Assembly (NCBI RefSeq): GCF_910584445.1
Contig: NZ_CAJUBO010000004.1
Span: 62,001-126,000 of the forward strand
Length of the DNA: 64,000 bases
Origin: an uncultured Desulfovibrio sp.
Lineage (GTDB): Bacteria > Desulfobacterota > Desulfovibrionia > Desulfovibrionales > Desulfovibrionaceae
Direction of reading: 5' to 3'
The notes under the pieces are model-generated. The model made no database searches. It saw nothing but the letters and a program-made list of their open reading frames with translations, and was not told the DNA's origin. Shown piece after piece: positions 57,673 to 64,000 of the stretch. Position 1 is the stretch's first letter; each line of letters starts with the position of its first letter. Made by a program: the position numbers and the translations under genes.

Positions 57673-59799
57673 ATGCTCAACGGACTGCTCAATATCGGCC
57701 AGTCGGCCCTCAACGCGTCGCAGGCGTGGATCTCGGTCACGGGCAACAACCTTGCCAACGTGGATACCGAGGGCTATTCCCGCCAGTATGTGGACCAGAA
57801 GGATGCCGGCGGCCTCAAGTACAAGCCCGGGGCGCAGCCTCTGGGCGTCAACGCGCAGCAGATCATGCGCTTTTTCGACGCCTTTCTTGAGCGCTCCTAT
57901 GTGAAGCAGTCCACCAATTCCTCGCGCTGGGACCAGCAGGACACCATCATGGCCTCGCTGGAAAACATCTTCAACGAGGCCAACCGCGCGGGCGTGAGTT
58001 CCGCGCTGACGAATTTCTTCAACGCCTGGCAGGACCTGGCCCTGCGCCCGGACGACACGGCCGTCCGCGAAAGCCTGCTTTCCCATGCCGACAACCTGAG
58101 CGACATGTTCGGCAACACCATGGACGCCATCAAGAACATCCAGAACGAGATGGATGTGTCCATCAAGCAGGGCGTTGACCGCGTCAACGACATCGCGGTC
58201 GCCATTGCCGATCTGAACCGCCAGATCACGGCCCAGACCGTGGACGGCATCAACAACCCCAACTCGCTGCTCGACAAGCGCGACCAGCTCGTGCGCGAGC
58301 TGGCTACGCTGGTGGATGTGGAGACCATCGACCACGGCAAGGGTGACTTCCGCGTCCAGCTTTCCACGGGCCAGCCCCTGGTGGACGGCATCGTGACCTA
58401 CGAGCTGGAGGTCATGGGTCCGCGCGCCGAGAACCATCTCAAGTCCGGCTCCGCCTATGCGGGCACTGTCAACTTCGTGGGCAACGACAGCCACGAATAC
58501 ACGGTGGAGATCGTGCGCGGCGGCGATGCCGGCGGCGCGGAGCCTCCGCAGTTCCGCGTTTCGCTGGACGGCGGAAAGACCTGGCTGCGCGGCGAGGACG
58601 GCCAGGAACTGCGCTTCGACATCACCAACAGCGGCAAGACCGATGAGAACGGCAACTCCATCACCGACGAGGTGCTGGTCAAGGATCTGAAGATCTCCTT
58701 CTCCTCGGTGGAAAATTTCCATGCGGGCGACCAGTTCGACATCATCCCCAAGGATGGCCTCTACTGGATCGAGCCGTCGCGCGGCCCGCAGAACATCACC
58801 CCGCAGATCGGCTTTGACGGACAGGACAACAAGAACCGCGTCACCGGCGGCAAGCTGGCGGCCTATTACAATATCCGCGATGACAACTGCGGCCGCTACA
58901 TGGACGAGCTTGATGCCGTGGCCTCCACCCTCGTGTGGGAGGTCAACCGCATCCACAGCCAGGGCGCGGGCCTTTCCAAGCTCACCTATTCCCAGGGCCA
59001 GCAGCGCGTGGAAGAAACGGATCAGCCCCTGGGTTCGCCCCAGGCCATCCTGCCCTTTGCCGACAAGCTCCAGAGCGGCAACGTCAACTTCCATTTTTAT
59101 GACAGGACCACGGGCGCGCATATCGACTCCGCCATGCTCGATTTCGGCGGTGGCGCCAATTTCGACCCTTCGGTCCACAGCCTCGAGGATGTGCGTAACG
59201 CCATCAACAACATGGAGCTTGAAGACGGCACCAAGCCTCTCGTCGCCACCATCCAGGACGGCAAGCTGCTCATCGAGACGGCCGCCGGGTCGGACATCGA
59301 GTTCGCCATGGGCGCGGACAGCTCCGGACTCATGGCGGCCCTGGGCATCAACACCTTTTTCAGCGGCAGCGGGGCGGACGACATCGCGGTCAACAGCCAG
59401 GTGCACAACAATACGAACCTGATCGCCTCGGGCCAGGTCAACGGCCAGTTCCAGATCAACGCGGGCGACAACGCCACTGCCACGGCCATCGGCAAGCTGG
59501 TGGACAAGCCCGTGACCATCACCACGCTCTGGAAGACCGTGGACAACCAGACCATTTCGCAATACTACGCCAACCTCGTCACCACCGTGGGCGCGGACAG
59601 GCGCCTTTCCAAGACCAATACCGAATATCACGGCGCGCTCACCGACGACCTTTCCGAGCGCGTGGCCTCGGTCACGGGCGTGAACATGGACGAGGAGATG
59701 AGCAACCTCATCAAGTTCCAGCATTCCTATACGGCGGCAGCCAAGCTCATCACCACCGCTGACCAGATGCTGCAAACCCTGCTCGGCCTCAAGCAGTAA
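57673..59799 (+). CDS. flgK: flagellar hook-associated protein 1, FlgK
   Basis: This 708-residue secreted protein forms the first hook-filament junction. The N-terminus (LLNIGQSALNASQAWISVTGNNLANVDTEGYSRQYVDQ) is the conserved rod/hook signature with ANVDTEGYSRQ. NSLLDKRDQLVRELATLVDVE is a FlgK core motif. The end (ERVASVTGVNMDEEMSNLIKFQHSYTAAAKLITTADQMLQTLLGL) is the conserved C-terminal coiled coil. It is somewhat longer than enteric FlgK because of the middle domain. Confidence 0.96.
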   Translation: MLNGLLNIGQSALNASQAWISVTGNNLANVDTEGYSRQYVDQKDAGGLKYKPGAQPLGVNAQQIMRFFDAFLERSYVKQSTNSSRWDQQDTIMASLENIFNEANRAGVSSALTNFFNAWQDLALRPDDTAVRESLLSHADNLSDMFGNTMDAIKNIQNEMDVSIKQGVDRVNDIAVAIADLNRQITAQTVDGINNPNSLLDKRDQLVRELATLVDVETIDHGKGDFRVQLSTGQPLVDGIVTYELEVMGPRAENHLKSGSAYAGTVNFVGNDSHEYTVEIVRGGDAGGAEPPQFRVSLDGGKTWLRGEDGQELRFDITNSGKTDENGNSITDEVLVKDLKISFSSVENFHAGDQFDIIPKDGLYWIEPSRGPQNITPQIGFDGQDNKNRVTGGKLAAYYNIRDDNCGRYMDELDAVASTLVWEVNRIHSQGAGLSKLTYSQGQQRVEETDQPLGSPQAILPFADKLQSGNVNFHFYDRTTGAHIDSAMLDFGGGANFDPSVHSLEDVRNAINNMELEDGTKPLVATIQDGKLLIETAAGSDIEFAMGADSSGLMAALGINTFFSGSGADDIAVNSQVHNNTNLIASGQVNGQFQINAGDNATATAIGKLVDKPVTITTLWKTVDNQTISQYYANLVTTVGADRRLSKTNTEYHGALTDDLSERVASVTGVNMDEEMSNLIKFQHSYTAAAKLITTADQMLQTLLGLKQ

Positions 59800-59811
59800 G
59801 GGGGAAGCCAT

Positions 59812-61392
59812 ATGGCTATCCGCGTCACCCAGAAAACCATGTACAACGACATGGTCGGCCAGATGCAGAAGAATCTGGCGGGCTATATGGAAAGCGTGCA
59901 GCAGGGTTCCACCCAGAAGAAGATCAACCGCCCCTCGGACGACCCGGCGGGCACCTACCGCGTGCTCACCACCCGCGTGGACCTCACCAATACGGCCCAG
60001 TATCAGGAAAATGTGGACACGGCCAAGGGCTGGCTCAATCTGGAGGACAGCGTCCTCTCCACGCGCGTGCCCACGGTGCTCCAGGACCTCATCACCCTGG
60101 CGGAGCAGGCCTCCACCGGCACCTATGACGCGAGCCAGCGCAAGATCATGGCCGACCAGGCGCGCCAGCACTTCGGCACCCTGCTCAACCTCGCCAATAC
60201 GGAATTTGAGGGCAAGAGCATCTTTGCCGGCCATAGGTACGACCATAACGCCTTCGAGGAGGGCCTGGCCCTCACAAGCTGGGACGAGGACTGGGCCGAG
60301 GCCATCAAGGCGGGCGGCTACACTCTGCAGGGCGCCTCCAGCGAGACGGTCATCATCCAGTTCACCGAGGACGGCGCCCTTGAAAATATGCCCTCCTTCC
60401 GCTGGTCCAATGACGGCGGCGACACCTGGCAGGAAGGCAGCTATGAGAAGGACGTGAACGGCGACCTCGTGACGGATGCCAACGGCAATGTGCAGATCGC
60501 GGCCAACGGCGTCATCCTCACCGTGCCCAAAACCATGGAGGTCAAGGCCGCGGAGACGACCGATGCCGATGGAAAGGACAACGGACCCGGCGCAAAAAAC
60601 GGGACGCTGCTCTATATCCGGCCCACGGCCATCTATCAGGGTGACGACAAGGACCCGCCCGTGGATGTGACCATGATGGGCGCGCCGAAGGACCTCACGG
60701 CCACGGCCACCGGCGACTTCGGCAAAAATGTGCTGGTGCGTATGGATTCGGACGCGGACCTGGACACCGCGGGCAGCGAGTTCACCTGGTCCTACAGCAC
60801 GGACGGCGGCGCCAACTGGGTCACGGCCAAGGGGCAGACCAGCGGCGGCGGCACCATGCGCCTGCCCGTGCCCGGCGGCTATGTGGACTTTGACGCCACC
60901 GGCGCCGGCGGCACCATCACCGCGGGCAGCCAGATCATGATCCATCCCTCGCGCGCGGATCTCGACTACGAGATCATGAAGGACACCTATATCTCCGTGA
61001 ACAGCGTGGGCAAGGACATCTTCGGCGGCTACTACGAGGGCAAGCCCGCGCTGGACGGTGACAACAACCTCTTCGAGGTGGTGGGGGCCTTCATCGGCTA
61101 TCTGGAGGGCAACAACCAGGAGGGCGCGCAGAAGACCCTTGCCGCGCTCAAGGAAGCGGAAAAGCAGGTCCTTTCCGCGGCCACGGCCGTGGGCGGCAAG
61201 GAAAATCGCGTCCAGACCGCGGCGGACGTCCTTTCCTTCCAGAAGCTGGACCAGCAGGAACGTTTGAGCTATGTTGAGGACATCGACCTGACGGAACTGC
61301 TGACCAAACTCACGCGGCAGCAGCTCACCTACCAGACGGTCCTGCAATCATCGTCCATGATCATGAAGCTGAGCCTCGCCAACTATGTGTAA
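59812..61392 (+). CDS. flgL: flagellar hook-associated protein 3, FlgL
   Basis: This 526-residue secreted protein forms the second junction ring between hook and filament. Conserved ends are MAIRVTQKTMYNDMVGQMQKNLAGYMESVQQGS with INRPSDDPAGTYRVL, and ALKEAEKQVLSAATAVGGKENRVQ with LLTKLTRQQLTYQTVLQSSSMIMKLSLANYV. Between about residues 145 and 410 is a large extra region with beta-rich repeats (WSNDGGDTWQEG, WSYSTDGGANWV), making it much longer than the roughly 300-residue enteric form. The insert should be exposed on the filament base. Confidence 0.94.
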   Translation: MAIRVTQKTMYNDMVGQMQKNLAGYMESVQQGSTQKKINRPSDDPAGTYRVLTTRVDLTNTAQYQENVDTAKGWLNLEDSVLSTRVPTVLQDLITLAEQASTGTYDASQRKIMADQARQHFGTLLNLANTEFEGKSIFAGHRYDHNAFEEGLALTSWDEDWAEAIKAGGYTLQGASSETVIIQFTEDGALENMPSFRWSNDGGDTWQEGSYEKDVNGDLVTDANGNVQIAANGVILTVPKTMEVKAAETTDADGKDNGPGAKNGTLLYIRPTAIYQGDDKDPPVDVTMMGAPKDLTATATGDFGKNVLVRMDSDADLDTAGSEFTWSYSTDGGANWVTAKGQTSGGGTMRLPVPGGYVDFDATGAGGTITAGSQIMIHPSRADLDYEIMKDTYISVNSVGKDIFGGYYEGKPALDGDNNLFEVVGAFIGYLEGNNQEGAQKTLAALKEAEKQVLSAATAVGGKENRVQTAADVLSFQKLDQQERLSYVEDIDLTELLTKLTRQQLTYQTVLQSSSMIMKLSLANYV

Positions 61393-61422
61393 GCGCGCCC
61401 CTGGCGCATCGGACGCCATGCC

Positions 61423-61659
61423 ATGCTCATTTTGACGCGACGCCCCGGTGAAAGCCTTTACCTGGGTGAAAATATCCGCATCACCGTGCTCGGTATCCAG
61501 GGGCGCCAGGTCAAGCTTGGCCTGGAAGTGCCCGCGGAAACCACGGTTTACCGCGAAGAGGTCTACGAACGGGTCATTGAGGAAAACCGCCGCGCCCTGG
61601 CGACAAAGAACGAAGATTTCATGGTGGCTGCTGAACTATGGCAAGCGAAAAAGAACTAG
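61423..61659 (+). CDS. csrA: carbon storage regulator CsrA
   Basis: This 78-residue RNA-binding protein starts MLILTRRPGESLYLGENIRI and has GIQGRQVKLGLEVPAETTVYREEVY, the CsrA core with RNA-contacting residues at both edges. Near flagellar genes CsrA usually represses flagellin translation. The last 22 bases overlap fliW, so the regulator and its inhibitor are made together. Confidence 0.95.
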   Translation: MLILTRRPGESLYLGENIRITVLGIQGRQVKLGLEVPAETTVYREEVYERVIEENRRALATKNEDFMVAAELWQAKKN

Positions 61660-62138
61660 AGATCGAGACCCGCCTCGGGCGGCGCTCCATCGATCCGGAC
61701 AAGATCATTCGTTTTCCGCGCGGGCTGGCCGGTTTTGAGGATGAGCACGACTTCATCCTCCTCCAGATCCGTCCCGAGGCGCCCCTGCTCATTCTCCAGA
61801 GCGTGACCAATCCCGGGGTGGGGCTGCTGGTGGCCGATCCCTACAGTTTTCTTCCGTCCTATCCGGTCATGCTGGGCGATGCGGAGCAGCAGCTGCTCCA
61901 GATCGACCGCACGGAGGACGCGGCCATTCTGGTGACCGTGTCCATCCCGCCGGGCGAGCCGGAGAATGCGACGCTCAACCTTACAGGGCCGATCGTCATC
62001 AACCATCCGGCGCGTATCGGCCTGCAGGTGCCGCAGGGGTTTGACGGACCCTCGCAGGTGAACATGCATTCGCTGGAGGCTCCGGCCGCCGAACCCGCAC
62101 AGAAAAACGGCGGGGAAGCCGCCCCCGGGCGGGGGTAG
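61638..62138 (+). CDS. fliW: flagellar assembly factor FliW
   Basis: This 166-residue protein has the FliW marks IIRFPRGLAGFEDEHDFILL, FLPSYPVML and VTVSIPPGEPENATLNLTGPIVINHPARIGLQV. FliW binds CsrA and blocks its repression; free flagellin takes FliW away, so translation of flagellin follows export. The ATG at 61638 lies inside csrA. The last 25 residues are a variable Ala/Pro tail. A terminator hairpin follows. Confidence 0.94.
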   Translation: MASEKELEIETRLGRRSIDPDKIIRFPRGLAGFEDEHDFILLQIRPEAPLLILQSVTNPGVGLLVADPYSFLPSYPVMLGDAEQQLLQIDRTEDAAILVTVSIPPGEPENATLNLTGPIVINHPARIGLQVPQGFDGPSQVNMHSLEAPAAEPAQKNGGEAAPGRG

Positions 62139-62170
62139 CCCGGCAGCGGAGAAGATCCTCAGTGTCCTTC

Positions 62171-62200
62171 AAGGCCCCCTGGCATCCGCCAGGGGGCCTT
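62171..62200 (+). terminator. hairpin terminator after fliW
   Basis: A perfect 12-bp stem (AAGGCCCCCTGG at 62171-62182 with 62189-62200) with a six-base loop lies 32 bases past the fliW stop. The T run after it is short, so end of transcription may be partial. Confidence 0.65.
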
Positions 62201-62325
62201 CGCGTTGCAAGAAGGCGCGAAACCGAGAAAAATTAATAACTATTTCACCATATTGCACCGACACTAGGAGAACTTTTTTGCGCCTCCGCATTGACGGGGC
62301 GGAAAGTTTTGAATAGTTCTAGAAA

Positions 62326-62502
62326 CGCGAAAGCGCCGTTGGCTCAATAGGGAATCCCGTTGAAATCGGGAGCGGACCCGCCGCCGTGCGCCGAAGCGCG
62401 AGCCGCCATGCGCGGTCGCGCCCCGTTTTTCCCCGTGTGCCACTGGGCAAGCGCCCGGGAAGGCCGAAAAACGGTCGGCAAGCCGGAAGACCTGCTTTCG
62501 CG
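62326..62502 (+). promoter_or_regulatory. cobalamin (B12) riboswitch upstream of nrdD
   Basis: The closing stem is CGCGAAAGC (62326-62334) with GCTTTCGCG (62494-62502), nine perfect pairs. Inside, in the right order, are the cobalamin-aptamer elements AATAGGGAATCCCG, TGAAATCGGGAGCGGACCCGC, GCCACTG followed by GGGAAGGC, and GGAAGACCTGC. The B12 box is therefore complete. Downstream (62612-62630) a short CCCCCC / GGGAG pairing could hide the nrdD ribosome site. B12 would shut off nrdD, in line with use of a B12-dependent reductase elsewhere when the vitamin is present. No gene lies between 62139 and 62636. Confidence 0.9.
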
Positions 62503-62636
62503 GCAGTGGCGTCGTCACACGCCGAAATTGTGGGGACCGTCGGCAACGGGCTTTTGTCGCGGTTTCGCGCCTTGCGTCGCGTTCGCGCCGCGGTTGGCAC
62601 TTCTTGCAAAAAAGCCCCCCGTTTTGGGAGTAGTCC

Positions 62637-64000
62637 ATGCCCGCGATGATCATCAAACGGGACGGCGCCGCCGTGCCCTTTGACTCGAAAAAGATCCTCA
62701 GCGCCATCACCAGGGCCAACCAGGCCGTGGATGGGGAGGACATGTCCCCGACGGATCTGCTCTTTGTCACGGAAAAGGTGTGCCGCAAGCTGGACGAGCG
62801 CAATCTCCGCCATGTGGAAGAGATCCAGGACGTGGTGGAGGAGACGCTCATCCAGTTCGATTATGCCAGGACCGCCAAGGCCTATATCCTCTACCGCGCG
62901 GAGCACGCCAAGATCCGCAACGCGGAATCGGCACTCATGGAGATCTACCAGCGCCTCACCTATTCCCCGGCCGTCGCGGAGGACATCAAGCGCGAGAACG
63001 CCAATATCGACGGCGATACGGCCATGGGCACCATGCTCAAGTATGGTTCCGAAGGCTCCAAATACTTCGTGGACAGCTACATCCTGCCCAAGGACGCTTC
63101 GGCGGCGCACATCCATGGCGATATCCATATCCACGACAAAGATTTCTACATGCTCACGGAGACCTGCTGCCAGATCGACCTGATCCCGCTGTTCCGCAAC
63201 GGTTTTTCCACAGGCCACGGTTTCCTGCGCGAGCCGAACTCCATCGAGAGTTACGCGGCCCTTGCCTGCATCGCCATTCAGGCGAACCAGAACGAGATGC
63301 ACGGCGGCCAGAGCGTGCCCAATTTTGACTGGGCCATGGCCCAGGGCGTAGCCAAGACCTGGCGCAAGGAATACCGCCGGGCGCTGGAAGCCTGCCTGCG
63401 CCTGGCCGGAAACCTGGACGCCGGCGCGGCGCAGGCCCTGGCCGACGGGCTGCTGGCCGGGCGCGAGCCGCGCATGGGCGAGACGGCGGCCCTGGGGGAG
63501 GCGTTGGCCGCGGCCGCCGCGCCGGAACAGCGCGCGCTGGTGGAGCGCGCCCATGCCTATGCCGTGGAAGAGGCGCGTCTTCGGACGGAAACGCGCGTCT
63601 ATCAGTCCATGGAGGCGCTCATCCACAATCTCAATACCATGAATTCCCGCGCCGGGGCGCAGGTGCCGTTCAGTTCCATCAACTACGGCACCGACACCTC
63701 GCCCGAGGGCCGCATGGTCATGAAGAACCTGCTGCTCGCCACCCAGGCGGGCCTCGGCAACGGCGAGACCTCCATCTTTCCTGTCCAGATATTCAAGGTG
63801 AAGGAAGGCATCAACTACGAACCCGGCGAACCCAACCATGACCTGTTCCAGCTTGCCATGGAGACGTCGGCCAAACGGCTCTTCCCCAATTTCAGCTTTC
63901 TCGACGCGCCCTTCAATCTCCAGTACTACCGCCCCGGCGACTATAACAGCGAAGTGGCGTACATGGGCTGCCGCACGCGCGTGCTCGGCAATGTCCACGA
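62637..64000 (+). CDS. nrdD: anaerobic ribonucleoside-triphosphate reductase, N-terminal part
   Basis: The gene runs off the right edge; 454 residues are visible. Residues 1 to about 95 form the ATP-cone regulatory domain (IIKRDGAAVPFDSKKILSAITRANQAV, VEEIQDVVEETLIQFDYARTAKAYILYR). The reductase core follows (DIHIHDKDFYMLTETCCQIDL, GFSTGHGFLREPNSIESYAAL, NQNEMHGGQSVPNFDWAMAQGV, AQVPFSSINYGTDTSPEG). The glycyl-radical end lies outside the window. NrdD makes dNTPs without oxygen using a radical put in place by NrdG. GGGAG precedes the ATG and is probably controlled by the riboswitch. Confidence 0.95.
   Translation, partial: MPAMIIKRDGAAVPFDSKKILSAITRANQAVDGEDMSPTDLLFVTEKVCRKLDERNLRHVEEIQDVVEETLIQFDYARTAKAYILYRAEHAKIRNAESALMEIYQRLTYSPAVAEDIKRENANIDGDTAMGTMLKYGSEGSKYFVDSYILPKDASAAHIHGDIHIHDKDFYMLTETCCQIDLIPLFRNGFSTGHGFLREPNSIESYAALACIAIQANQNEMHGGQSVPNFDWAMAQGVAKTWRKEYRRALEACLRLAGNLDAGAAQALADGLLAGREPRMGETAALGEALAAAAAPEQRALVERAHAYAVEEARLRTETRVYQSMEALIHNLNTMNSRAGAQVPFSSINYGTDTSPEGRMVMKNLLLATQAGLGNGETSIFPVQIFKVKEGINYEPGEPNHDLFQLAMETSAKRLFPNFSFLDAPFNLQYYRPGDYNSEVAYMGCRTRVLGNVH

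Noticed and set aside
57226..61347. A 1373-codon open frame on the minus strand opposite flgN, flgK and flgL.
   Set aside because: It is a GC-rich antisense shadow. The plus strand encodes clear FlgN, FlgK and FlgL with conserved motifs, and the antisense protein is an unstructured mix of His, Gly, Arg and Ala with no family marks.
62319..63998. A 559-codon minus-strand frame opposite the riboswitch and nrdD.
   Set aside because: The plus strand has NrdD motifs and a conserved riboswitch; the antisense product has no family features.
1..64000. CRISPR arrays, tRNA and rRNA genes, prophage or replication origin.
   Set aside because: No regular spaced repeats, no tRNA-like cloverleaf with a T-loop consensus, no rRNA segments and no phage structural genes were found on reading the window; small or degenerate cases could have been missed without a search tool.

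Overview
The window looks like a chromosomal segment of a sulfate-reducing Desulfovibrio-type bacterium (Desulfovibrionaceae). The evidence is gene content: a desulfoferrodoxin / rubredoxin / rubredoxin:oxygen oxidoreductase operon, a tungstate transporter next to an integrase-like TunR regulator, an aldehyde:ferredoxin oxidoreductase with its own pterin genes, and a GC-rich flagellar block with FlgM, FlgN, CsrA and FliW. Most genes are GC-rich; a few surface-sugar genes are clearly AT-rich and look acquired.

Region 1 (1-30.9 kb) is a large surface-glycan / flagellin-glycosylation locus. It opens with an IS3 scar between a HigA-like antitoxin tail and a methyltransferase. A minus-strand block follows: glycosyltransferase, DegT aminotransferase, nucleotidyltransferase and LegB-type dehydratase. 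A plus-strand operon (6.8-15.8 kb) carries a full pseudaminic acid pathway (PseB, PseC, PseH-like domain, PseG, PseI, PseF) plus extras: a Pse-associated methylase, an amidotransferase, a second divergent NeuB-family protein, and a formyltransferase fused to the PseH-like domain. Glycosyltransferases and two more N-acetyl-sugar amidotransferases follow. The last part (23.7-30.9 kb) holds WbpI, AsnB, WbpB, WbpE and WbpD homologues, the route to UDP-2,3-diamino mannuronic acid, and a GumK-like transferase. WbpA is not in the window.

Region 2 (31-40.5 kb): a strong double hairpin separates the glycan locus from the oxygen-defence operon dfx-rub-roo. Then come a secreted phosphodiester-glycosidase-like protein, metF with a palindromic operator that fits the SahR site, an MFS exporter, a sigma-28 promoter in front of an unknown gene and flgM, a structured non-coding stretch, and a chemoreceptor.

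Region 3 (40.7-53.9 kb) is a tungsten/molybdenum unit. On the minus strand tunR-tupA-tupB-tupC-MOSC-moaCB-moaA reads as one operon, divergent from two moeA genes, one fused to a periplasmic-binding-like domain. A MoaD-like protein, a ThiF/MoeB-like protein and a tungsten aldehyde oxidoreductase follow. Together they would take up tungstate, build the pterin, insert the metal and supply one enzyme. A small secreted HbpS/GlcG-like protein follows.

Region 4 (54.4-62.2 kb) is a late flagellar cluster, flgI-flgJ and flgN-flgK-flgL-csrA-fliW, each with a sigma-54 (-24/-12) promoter. The window ends with a cobalamin riboswitch in front of the start of nrdD, the anaerobic ribonucleotide reductase.
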